Of a stretch of DNA of 64,000 bases, positions 1-10,137 are shown in pieces. The stretch's first letter is position 1. The number at the start of each line of letters is the position of its first letter. The translations under genes and the position numbers were made by a program. The DNA is from Codonopsis lanceolata (lineage: Eukaryota > Streptophyta > Magnoliopsida > Asterales > Campanulaceae), in contig CM028383.1 of assembly GCA_013146195.2 (NCBI GenBank), positions 19,925,642 to 19,989,641 on the forward strand. Direction: 5' to 3'. Below the pieces are notes generated by a model. It saw nothing but the letters and a program-made list of their open reading frames with translations. It was not told the DNA's origin and searched no databases.

Positions 1-54
1 TATAATCGACACAATGCCGCCTACACAACAACTTTTTCCCCACATTCTTCATCC

Positions 55-3000
55 TATTGGTGCCTAGACTCCGGGGCAACACATCACATTACTTTGCAAC
101 CATCCAGTCTTCAGTATACAACACCTTATAATGGTCAAGACTATGTAACCGTAGGTGACGGCTCCCAAATGCCCATTTCGCACATTAGTTCTTCTTTTGT
201 TTCATCCGGTAACAAAAACTTTCTCCTAAATAATGTCCTGTGTGTTCCAAATTCTCACAAATCATTACTCTCCATTCGTCTTTTTTCATACGATAATCAA
301 TGTTTCTTTGAACCTGAAGCTTTTGGTTTTCGTGTGAAGGACCTCCGCACCAAGAAGACCCTTCTTTCTAGGTATAGTTCAGGCAACCTCCACCACCTTG
401 CCTTCGATTCTTCCATTCAACATAGTCCTCTTGCTCTACTTGGGGAACAGACAAATCAAGACGTTTGTCACTCCCGATTAGGGCATCCTTCATCTCAAGT
501 TTTGCAGATTTTACACAACAAGTTTGGTTTACCTATTCATGGTCGTATTAGTCTCAATAATTTTTTTCAAACATGTCCCTTTGGAAAGTCATGCAAGCTT
601 TCGTTTGCATTACAATCCTTCAAATCGGCATAACCCCTTGCTTTGTTACATTTAGACATTTGGGGACCTTCCTATATTACATCGTTAAATCATTATCGAT
701 ATTATCTTTCAATCGTTGATGATTTTTCGCGCTTTACTTGGATATTCTCTCTTGCTCACAAATCTGATGTTGTCACTGTTTTTTGCCAAATTTAAAATAG
801 AAATTGAAAATCAACTTTCTCGTTGAATATAAGCTATATATACCATCAAAACCGTGCAAACGGATAATGGTGGTGAATTCACAGGCCATGTTTTTAAGCT
901 ATTTCTCTCTCACCATGGCATAAAACATCAATTAACTTGTCCTTATACTCCACAACAGAATGGTATTGTAGAGTGAAAACATCGACATATCGAAGAAATG
1001 GGTTTGTGTCTTCTTGCCCAAGCCTTTTTGGTTAGAGTCCTTCAATACTGTCGTGTTCTTAATCAACCGATTACCAATGAAACAACTTGGTTTTATCTCA
1101 CCCTACCAAAAACTTTTTTGTCGCACTCTAGATTACCAGTTTCTTAAAACTTTTGGGTGCTCATGTTTTCCTTATGTTGTCCATTACAACAAACACAAAT
1201 TGCAACCTAGATCCATACACTGTGTGTTCCTTGGTTACGATGGAAATCGTAAAGGCTACCAATGTTATGATAAAAGCACGGGAAAATATATATGTTACAC
1301 GACATGTTCTATTTGACGAAAGTTCTTTTTCGTTTTCTACTGACAGGATTCTTGCACATCAACATGGCCAGCACAATCATGCTTCGTCACGACACACGGC
1401 TGCATTTTCCCCACCCCCGCTTGTATCTTCACCTCCAAATCATTCCCCCTTGATGGCTCCTACCTCGGCAACCACACAAACACCTCAAGTAGCTCATGTT
1501 GATCATCATATCTCACCTACCAGCAGCTCATGTCCAGCAACTATGTCACCTACTCCTACAGTCCAAACTATAATTCCCTCTATCTCTTCTATAGCCCGTC
1601 CAACACGACCCATCCGATCTTCTCCTACACCTATTCCTCTAAACATTCTCCCAGAAATAGCCTCAAGCTCTTCCCCAGATAATGCATCTAGTAGCCCCGA
1701 AGCCGACACCTAATCCCCCTTTTCCATTTCTCCTCTCTTCGTTATGGAAGCATAAATCAAATTGTTTATGGTTCTTCTCGTTACCCTACCTCATGCATAT
1801 ACTGCCACTACGGTTAACTCTCTAGATTTTGAGCCTTCTACTTACAAACATGCTTTAAAATCTAATCAATGGCAATCCGCTATGCATGAAGAATTTTCAG
1901 CTTTACAAAAAATTAAACCTGGACACTTGTGCCTTCTTCTCCAACTATGAATGTTGTCGGGTGTACCGAATTAAACGAAAAGCAAATGGTACCATTGACC
2001 GATACAAAGCACGACTAGTTGCGAGGGGTTTCAATCAACAAGGGGGGTTGGATTACGATGAGATCTTCAGTCCCATCGTGAAGCCTGCCACAATTCGAAC
2101 AGTCTTGTCCATTGCACACTCTCGTGACTGGCCCATCAAACAATTTGAAGTTCGTAATGCCTTTTTGAATGATTTCATTTTTGAATAAGTATATATGAAT
2201 CAGCCTCCTGGGTTTGTAGATCCAGCTCATCCTCATCATGTGTTTCGTCTTCATTATGCACTCTACGGGCTAAAGCAATCCCCTCATGCTTGGTTCCACC
2301 GTCTTTCTGAGTTTTTACTTCAACATGGTTTCTTCAACAGTCGCTCTGACAGTTCCTTGTTCATTAGACACGACAAACTGTCCACTATGGACATACTTGT
2401 CTATGTGGATGATTTGATAATAACCGGTTCATCTCCTCCTGCTATTTCATACTTTATTGGTCGTCTATGCTCCACATTTGATAGTCGTCAACTTGGCGAT
2501 TTGGGGTATTTTCTTGGCATTGGAACTACACAGACCTTGTCTCATCTTCATCTCAATCAGACCCGATATGCAGTTGATCTTCTCACCCGTTTTAACATGA
2601 GCACTTGCAAACCATGTCCTACGCCAATCGCTCCTCACTCGAGACTCTCTCTTCACTCTGGGGATCCTCTACCCGATCTTACGACCTACAAAAGTATGGT
2701 TAGTGGTCTGTAATATTTAACCTTCACACGCCCAGATATCGCCTTTGCTGTAAATCAGATTTGTCAATTTATACACAAACCTCGGTCTACTCATTTCCAA
2801 GCTGCAAAACGCATCTTTAGATACGTCAAATGGACTCTCGACAAAGGTTTGTTATTTACCAAATCAACACATATTAATGTTTGGGCATACTCCGATAACA
2901 ACTGGTTCGTGTATATTTATTGGCTCCAATCTCGTCTCTTGGTCCGCAAAGAAACAAGCTACTGTCTCTCGTTCAAGCAGCGAGGCAGAATACCATGTAC

Positions 3001-3329
3001 TCGCCACCACAGCAATTGAAGTACATTGGTTCAGTTTCTTGCTTCGAGAACTCGACATCCCTTTTCTCCAACCTCCGACCCTCTTTTGTGATAAACTATC
3101 TGCTCTTCAAATGGCTCGCAATCCCGTATTTTATGCTCGCACTTGGCATATTGAAATCGACTACCATTTTGTTAGAGAACTCGTCCAACGGTAGTCCCTT
3201 CGGCTCGCTTATGTCTCAACTGGTGATCAACTTTCAGATTTGTTCACTAAAGGTCTCAGCCGTCTTCGGTTCGAATATCTTTGCTCCAAATTGCGTCTCT
3301 GGTTCCCTCCGTCTTGCTTGGGGGGGGGG
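55..3329 (+). pseudogene. copia pol polyprotein relic
   Basis: The protease active-site motif YWCLDSGATHHIT is read from 55-93. It is followed in the same frame by GAG-pre-integrase, with the HSRLGHPS motif near 470, and ends at a stop at 631-633. Integrase pieces follow at 634-1320, including HLDIWGPS and VDDFSRFTW, but the central part is broken by stops. A proline/serine/threonine-rich linker is at about 1340-1710. Reverse transcriptase covers about 1760-2720 in several frames, with the catalytic YVDD at 2402-2413. RNase H-like sequence (SWSAKKQATVSRSSSEAEY) is at about 2940-3190. There are at least five frame breaks, so no functional polyprotein can be made. No host function is expected. 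Confidence 0.85.
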
Positions 3330-3520
3330 TGAAAGCCGAGAGGTTAGGACTGTCAAAGGATGGCATCGACCTGATCTCTCAACAACCTCTCTCTTTGATC
3401 AAGGCTTGGCTCTCTAAATTCTTATATTCATTGTATTGTTGAACACAAATCCTGTATAATCATATATTACAATAATCATTTTGGGCATTCTATCCTTTCT
3501 CTTCTTTATCATTTCTTACA
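3330..3520 (+). repeat. putative 3' LTR of the left copia element
   Basis: It starts with TG directly after the G10 polypurine tract and is taken to end at TTTCTTACA, giving about 191 bp with TG...CA ends. The partner LTR is outside the window, so the right boundary is a guess. Confidence 0.45.
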
Positions 3521-3631
3521 ATTGATACATCACCTAACTTTTAATATTGTTGAATCCTCAAGTCTTGACATCACTTGACTTGAAACTTTTCATTTTCTAG
3601 TCATTAGCTAAAAATAATAATTAATACTATA

Positions 3632-3871
3632 CTCTATCCGTTCTAAGTAAAGAGTCTACTATACTATTTTTGGATGTTTCACTCTAAAAGTTCACTTTAA
3701 AAAATTATGCTTACAATTTCTATAACATTTCATCTTTACCCTCCACTTGTATTGTAAGTACATTGTTTGTACTTAACTATTTTTGTAATTATGACTAACT
3801 TTAATGACATTTATATATCCCTTAATAATTAGATTTTTCAAATTGAGACTCTTTGGATGGAACGGAGAGAG
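3632..3871. repeat. Stowaway-like MITE
   Basis: Terminal inverted repeats begin CTCTATCCGTTCTAAG on the left and, on the reverse strand, CTCTCTCCGTTCCATCC on the right. Both continue to AAAGAGTC. The element is flanked by TA on each side (3630-3631 and 3872-3873), the expected Tc1/mariner target duplication. It is 240 bp and has no coding capacity. Confidence 0.8.
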
Positions 3872-3879
3872 TAATAGTT

Positions 3880-5080
3880 AATATGATATTGTGATATTAA
3901 TCTCTTCTATTGTTAATAATAATGAAAATCTTATATATAAAAACTTTTATTACCAACATCATTTCTTAACCAATGTTGGATAATATTATTATATTGACAT
4001 TTGGTGAGTACTTTACTCAAATGACTCACTTCTAACACCATATTTTAGGCCTTGATAACTTATTCATCCAAAACTTGATTTGGACAAATAAATATATCAT
4101 TTTGATGCTCTCACCGAGTAAAACACATTTGCACAATTACATTTGCCAACAAACAAATGACACGTAAAGAAATTCGTGCTTCAAGTTGCACAATTTCTTT
4201 AACTAAAAACACTAATTTTTCAACAAGTATTATGTGAGTACTTTAATAATTTCTAAAATAAACATTAATTTATAACCAATATAAGATGCATCTCTATTAT
4301 AATTACCAATAAAAGTGATGTAACAAACATTGGTTGAAAATTGATGTTGGTTTAAAAAGTATTTAGATGAATGACTTTTACTAAATTAACAAAAAAAAAT
4401 ATATGTTCACAATTGTTAGAAGTTGATGTTGACTTTAAAAGTTCTTAGGCAAAATCTTACCAATAAAAATGATTTATTCATCATTGGTTATGAATAATTA
4501 TTTTAGTTTAAAAGTTTTTAGATAAATATTTTTACTAACAATAGAAGATATGTATCCAAATTCTTACATTAGATAGAAAGCAATGTTGGTTTCAAAAGTC
4601 TTAAGATAAAAGACTTCTACTATTATTATTAATAGAATAGATGTATCACACATTCGTTAGAAAATGATGTTGGTTTCAAAAGTGTTAAAATAAAAGATTT
4701 CTACAATTATTATTAATATAATAGATGTATCTTTCAAAAGTGTTAAAATAAAAGACTTTTACTATTATTATTAATTATTAATAGAATAAATGTATCTCAC
4801 ATTGGTTAGAAGACTTTCATTATTATTACCAATGATGTTGGTTTTACATTCCAACATTTTAATCATAATGCCTAAAATTTTAAAAATTATGCTACTACGA
4901 TTACCAAAAGAAGAAATATATGTCACATTTAAAATTATAATAGTATTATTACCAAAAGAACTCGTACGAACCACAAGCTTTATAACTATTTGGTTTAAGA
5001 TGTACAAATTAGAATTACGATATATCGACTTAGAATTGTGACGCATGCATGCTTGATTGAATTTTATTAAGGGTATACTC
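3880..5080 (-). repeat. AT-rich dispersed repeat block (inverse of 41240-42870)
   Basis: Many imperfect units carry a CCAATGTTGG/CTCACATTGG box, then GATGTTGGTTT...AAAAG, then AAGACTTCTACTATTATTA. Together they form an array with a period near 85 bp. A single copy of a roughly 190-bp unit lies at 4030-4230; the same unit occurs three times in the opposite orientation at 42150-42715. No gene is seen here. The short AT-rich reading frames are not credible. Confidence 0.65.
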
Positions 5081-5132
5081 ATATTTTTATTCTAAAAAAA
5101 CTATTTAGCGATTAGAAACAAAAATAGTTCCT

Positions 5133-6704
5133 TTAGTAGTTTCAAACCGTTGAAAGGGGACCGGCCGGTTATCACCCTTGAAAATATATATGAAATTAAA
5201 GTTTGGGCCTAAATTATATCTTGAGATTGAAAGCCAAATGGGTCTAGCCAGAACTTTGATGCCAAAATGTTACATACCAAATCATATCGAATTTGCACAG
5301 GAAAGTGTTTAGAGATAACTACATCCTTGATGCCAAAACGGCCTACTCAAATCATATCAGATTTACATAAAGCAAGAAAGTTTTTGGATACCTTGTGGCC
5401 CCATCGATTTTTCTTTTATATTTGAGAGTTTGCCGGTCCTCACCGAATAATTTTCAATCGCTTTACACTTTTATATTTTATCGTAATTGAAAAAGATATA
5501 ACATGCATCGGGATGTACAAAATAAGGAATGCATCACAATGCATGAAATACATTATTTCCCATTACGAAAAAAAAAAGTGTATAACGGTTGAAAACTTTA
5601 GAAAGGGGACTGGCTCATAATTTGTTGGGATGGGCTACAAGATCTCATATTTTCTAAGTGTTTGTTTGGTGCATCGTTTTGATCAAAACGCTAGTAAAAA
5701 AAGAGTGTTTTCTTTTTAAAAATGTTTTAATGCAGCGTTTTATAAATATGATACGTTTACAACTACTTTGTTTATAAAAAATAACGTTTTGAAATAATGT
5801 TCCAAATGTATTTACAAGAAAACAAGTGCATTTTGAAACACTGCACCAAACAAAAAATCTCATTTCTTTTCTCATCACTCACATGTTAGGGTTTTTCAAA
5901 TCAATACCCAATACCTTTTTATCATTTGTTTTTAAATAAAAGTAAGGATGTTTCGCATTCATCCATACTTAGGTGATCTATCAAAATCTCTAGATAGAAA
6001 CATGTCTGATCTAAGAAAATACGCAATGAATTGCTTAAGAAATACACAATAGTTTCAGTCAGATCTTCAAACATGCTTACAAACATATTCAAATGTCTTT
6101 TAAAGAAAAATAGTGTAAGACTCGAGGAGTTTTAGCTTCAATAAAGTCAAAGTCATGGTACAAATACCAACTACAGCAACATGCCACCCAACTTCCTTGC
6201 AAGATTGATACAATCATCTAAGATCATCTTCGTATCATACATGTATACAAAACCTTTCTCCTGAAGCTTCGTAGAACCCCACTCTATTTCTCTGTTAGGG
6301 CCTTCCAAGTACCTGCAAATATTATTTTCATGCCATGTGAGATGTGGAATTGAAGACAGAATTTTTCCTTAAAACAAAGTTATTAAAAGAAAATCTGAGA
6401 AAAATTCCACTCCTGAACATGATCCCCATATCAAACAAGAGAAAACCTCAGCCCACTCTCTCACCACCATTTCTCCAACACACGTGTGTATCGAGATTCG
6501 GGAAATTCGTGCTTCTTGAAAAAAACCCTAAGTTGGTCTTTCCCAAGTAATATAGCAATAACTTGCAATCACAAATTGAAAATCAGTATAGGATAGTTTT
6601 ATCAATTCTTACTCTTGCTTCACACTTAATTCGGGATAATTCTTGTGATAGTACTTTGCAATCTCTGCAGTTGGAATGTACGAGCTAGCGCATAAGAATC
6701 TGCC
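5133..6704 (-). repeat. Left arm of large inverted duplication
   Basis: Read on the minus strand, this segment matches 46488-50597 apart from insertions in the right arm. By eye the match is about 98-99% in the reductase exon and similar in the non-coding part. The arm ends at a gypsy LTR on its gene side (6705). On the other side, homology stops at the TTA at 5133-5135, where the right arm has a Harbinger-like terminus. Confidence 0.9.
6171..6704 (-). pseudogene. Antisense 3' fragment of DFR/ANR-like reductase (copy D duplicate)
   Basis: On the minus strand this holds the last 92 bp of exon 4 (6704-6613), the intron, and the complete final exon (6312-6171, 142 bp, the same length as in copy D). 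GT and AG splice sites are kept. The final exon matches copy D with only a few substitutions, one of them changing a lysine codon in the YKYDTKMILDD region to methionine. The 5' part is cut off by the LTR element starting at 6705, so no enzyme can be made. It lies in opposite orientation to the other reductase copies and arose with the inverted duplication, not with the tandem series. Confidence 0.9.
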
Positions 6705-7536
6705 TGATGGGACCCGACCTGGGTCCCCCTACGTGGACCGACCACGTGGATTCCAGCTAGACTTGATCTGGTCCCACCAAGGGCCGAAGACCATTCCCCA
6801 GCCGGTCATCATCGACAAATCACTATCCAACCAGACGAAATGCGAGGCGTATAATCACCGAGAAACACGACAGTAACCATGAATCGATGCAGGCCATATG
6901 GTCGAGGATCACTTTATGCTTTCGTCCAGGCGGTTTCTGGGATAAGACATGTTTAGCCCGTAGCCTGTACATAGCATCCAGGTGCCTTCCCCACAAGAGC
7001 CGAGCAAGCCATGCAAGCCGCCATACCTTATCGGCTTGCTCAACCGCCTACAATCCTCACCGCATACACAATACTTGACCACTCAGAACCGCCAAAGAAG
7101 CCGACCTGGGGAACAAGTCCACCCCGGTTGGGACCTCATACCAATCATGATCCCAAATCTAGGCTACTTATAAAGGAAGCCTTTCCCTTTCAAGAAAGGT
7201 AAGATAACTTGAGATTGCAAACTTACTATACCGCCGGTGATAGACAATACACACAAAGAGATTACTCTCTATACACCGATCGGAAGTTAAGGAACGCCTA
7301 GCTCAGGCATACTATATACTACCTCTTGACTCTCACACGTCGTAGGCTGAAACCCCAAAGACCCTAACGGTAGTCTTGCTTTCAGTACCCACCAACAAAG
7401 ATCGTCAATCAAAGCCCAGATATCTCGGCAGTCGGTACCTCCGGTACGTATCTGAAACGTGACCACCAAGGCCGGACACGTCGGCTCAGTCCATTACGTG
7501 ATCGCCCTCCGATCACCCGTCTTAGTGGCGTGATCA
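6705..7536 (+). repeat. Candidate 5' LTR of gypsy-like element
   Basis: TG start at the insertion boundary, TCA end, a TATA box near 7168, and a primer-binding-like site two bases downstream. No second LTR is visible because of the gap, so the ends are inferred. Confidence 0.5.
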
Positions 7537-8761
7537 AGTGGTTCCGTTCGGGAATCTTACAAGTAAAGTACAAATACATAATCAATGGATCAACAGACTC
7601 TACCAAGCAAAACCAATCGGGAAGCGAACAAACTACCACCTCACCGGCAAGCAAATTAGCGGTGGATATAAACCAATGACCTCAAAAGCAACGGCGAGGT
7701 CGGTAGGCGTCGTGCCTGATGTAGACGAAGAAACTCAAGTGGATCAACCTCGAACCGGAGGAGATGGACCCACCGAACAAGAAAAGCTCCTCGTAGAGGT
7801 AAAGTGCAAGGCCGGAAATCTTACCTTGCAGAATCTAGAAGAGGCCGAGCTCAAAATGTTCGAGCTCAAAAAAGATAACGACTACGATTAAGCCTCAAAA
7901 GCGAGCGAACCCCGACCATAAACAACGCTACCTCAAAAGAGAAGGGAAAGGAGAAAGCTATATCCCCCGGTCAAGGGTCCGGGTTGGAAGCGGCGAGCGA
8001 GCAAGCACCCAAGCCTAGTGTTCAAAGCCGGTTAACATTTCCCAATGAACCAAGACGGCTCCCAAGGAGCACGTGAGAGGAAGCGAAGAAAGGAATCTAG
8101 GCCGAGGAAAGAAGCAAAAGAACTAGAACATGTGGGCATTGCACACATTCCCAAGAATCGCGCGGTACCCAAGAGTGGTCGGAGCGACCACCACCAAGTA
8201 TCGACCAATAAACCTTCTTTGGCCGCCGAGCAGAGGTCAAATTCTTGAAGGGACGATTAGAGGCCATGGAGAAGGCGGAAAACCTATGTTATTGCCTCCC
8301 GCCTTAAGAATGGCCTGCTCAAAGAAAGAATGAGGAAAGCTCCCCTCCCGCATAAAAAGATTCCTATTTTTTAGCCATACCAAGGCCTCACCAATCTTTG
8401 TAGATCATATGGCAAGCTTTGAGGTAAAATGAACCAGCTTGCTCCCAAGAGGAGGACCGGGAAAGATTTTTAAGGGACATTGAAAGGGAATGCTCAAATG
8501 GTATACATGCCCGCCATTGATTCTCGTGGAAAGTTGGGACGATTTAGGGTGATAAGTTTGTCAACCGCTTGTTCTAAGCAGACTCACCAAAGAAGCAAAC
8601 CGACTTGCAAGGGATCCAACAGAGGATTAATGAATCCAACCAACTCTACATGGACAGTTCATGGCCATGGCGACCGATACCGTGATATTTCTGAGGAATC
8701 GATTAAATGTGTTTCATCTCCCGCCTACAACAGTGACCGATGAGGCAGAAATGATGTCGCG
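6705..8761 (+). mobile_element. Ty3/gypsy-like LTR retrotransposon, 5' part, runs into gap
   Basis: A GC-richer block starts with TGATGGGACC exactly where the reductase duplicate is interrupted. The candidate LTR runs from 6705 to 7536 and contains CTTATAAAGG near 7168 as a TATA box. It is followed by the two-base spacer AG and a primer-binding-like site TGGTTCCGTTCGGGAATC at 7539-7556. A nearly identical site occurs in the gypsy element at 53580-56268. Charged, glutamate-rich broken frames after about 7585 (for example TEQEKLLVEVKCKAGN) resemble a gag N-terminal region with stops. The remainder is lost in the N run. Pol was not seen, so the gypsy assignment rests on similarity to the other element. 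Confidence 0.65.
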
Positions 8762-8861
8762 NNNNNNNNNNNNNNNNNNNNNNNNNNNNNNNNNNNNNNN
8801 NNNNNNNNNNNNNNNNNNNNNNNNNNNNNNNNNNNNNNNNNNNNNNNNNNNNNNNNNNNNN
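8762..8861. other. Assembly gap (100 N)
   Basis: Exactly 100 N, the usual placeholder for a gap of unknown size. It separates the gypsy fragment from reductase copy A and may hide the rest of the element and exons 1-2 of copy A. Confidence 0.99.
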
Positions 8862-9047
8862 CCCCTGTTCCATACATACTGAGGGCACTGGGTTGAGGTA
8901 TATATATAATTACAACCACACATATCTATATATATATGCCTTGTGACAGTCTCTCTCATATATCTAACATAATGTTTACTTGTAACTTTATCAAAAAAGA
9001 AAAGAAAGAAATCTGACTTAGATTTGGTATAAACATTATGTACATAG

Positions 9048-10137
9048 TACCAAAACAGGATTGAATCCACAGCCGTCGCAACGAAGAGCATTGCAATGTC
9101 ATGCATCAAACTGAAAACAGTGAGGCGGCTTGTCTACACTGCTTCTGCTACCGCCGTGCCCATTGAAAGAAGACGGAACTGGATACAAAGACACGGTAGA
9201 TGAAACTTGCTGGACACCTCTACATCTTTCTGTTCCTGGCTGTAATGACTATTGCAGGGTACGATTTTCTTGTAACATTTTTCCCGAGCTTAATTAGAGC
9301 TAAACCTATATACAATATTGTGGTACTACTGTACCTTGTGCGTCCCGTTTTGTACTATATTTCCTAGCAAAATAATTTAAACTTCTAGTTGATTGATATG
9401 AATGAAAAGTGATCTTGGAAAAAGAGCCAGGCCAAGATTTATTAGCTGACTTTTGTGAGATTTTTAACGAGGTTAATTTTTCTAATTTACTCTCTTTTCA
9501 AGGAATATTATAGCGGAAAGACTCTAGCTGAAAAAGCAATCTTGAGCATGAAGACTGATGAAATGGAGGTGGTAACATTAGGTTGTGGCCTTGTGGGAGG
9601 CACTACTGATCTGCCTTACACACCTCAAACTGTCAGGATGTTCTTAGCGCAAATTACTAATGATGAAACAGCATTTCAGTCGTTGACGATTGTAGAAGAA
9701 TTGATAGGGAAACTTCCGGTTGTACACATTGAAGACGTTTGTCGAGCACATATCTTTTCTATCGAATCACCTGGGATGAATGGCAGATTCTTATGCGCTA
9801 GCAAGTTCATTCCAATAGCAGAAATCGCTCGTTACTTTCAGAAAAATTATCCCGAACTTCATGTCAAGCAAGAGTAAGAATCTGGCCTCTTCTTAATTTA
9901 TTCCGTGCTGTCAAGATTGTATTCTGTTTTTAGTTCTGCTTCTTAACTCTTATTGCCAAAAATGATGTTGTTTCTTTCAGGCATCTTGAAGGTCCTAAGA
10001 GAGAGATTCGTTGGGGTTCTAAGAAGCTTAATGAGAACGGTTTCGAGTATAAATACGATACCAAGATGATCTTAGATGATTGCCTCAAAGTAGCGAGGAA
10101 TTTGGGTGATCTCCAGCTCGAATCTGTTCATCAATGA
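9048..10137 (+). pseudogene. DFR/ANR-like reductase copy A, exons 3-5, frameshifted
   Basis: Three exons align with copy D: 9048-9258, 9503-9873 and 9981-10137, all with AG/GT borders. Exon 3 is 211 bp against 213 in copies C and D. Two bases are missing after YTASATAV, so the PLKDDG region goes out of frame. Exon 4 keeps the catalytic Tyr-x-x-x-Lys as YYSGK and the ACGLVGG-like LGCGLVGG stretch. Exon 5 ends with GDLQLESVHQ and a stop at 10135-10137. Exons 1 and 2, with the Rossmann glycine motif, are absent and would lie in or beyond the gap. Exons 4-5 look well preserved, so the two-base loss could be recent or a base error. As it stands this is a broken, partial NADPH-dependent reductase gene. 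Confidence 0.85.

Larger units (their letters stand above)
1..3520 (+). mobile_element. Ty1/copia retrotransposon, 3' part, degenerate
   Basis: A copia-order pol region runs protease, GAG-pre-integrase, integrase, reverse transcriptase, RNase H, then a polypurine (G10) tract at 3320-3329 and a putative 3' LTR. This order, with integrase before reverse transcriptase, defines Ty1/copia. The left end lies outside the window, so the 5' LTR, gag and target duplication cannot be seen. Frameshifts and stops are scattered through it, so it is a dead copy. The C-terminal LR/WFPPSCLGGG-like ending before the purine tract is typical of copia pol proteins. Confidence 0.9.

Noticed and set aside
4771..5082. 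Ile/Asn-rich frame
   Set aside because: Composition effect of the AT-rich repeat block.
8661..9109. Open frames crossing the N run
   Set aside because: The N bases are unknown sequence of unknown length, so such frames have no meaning.
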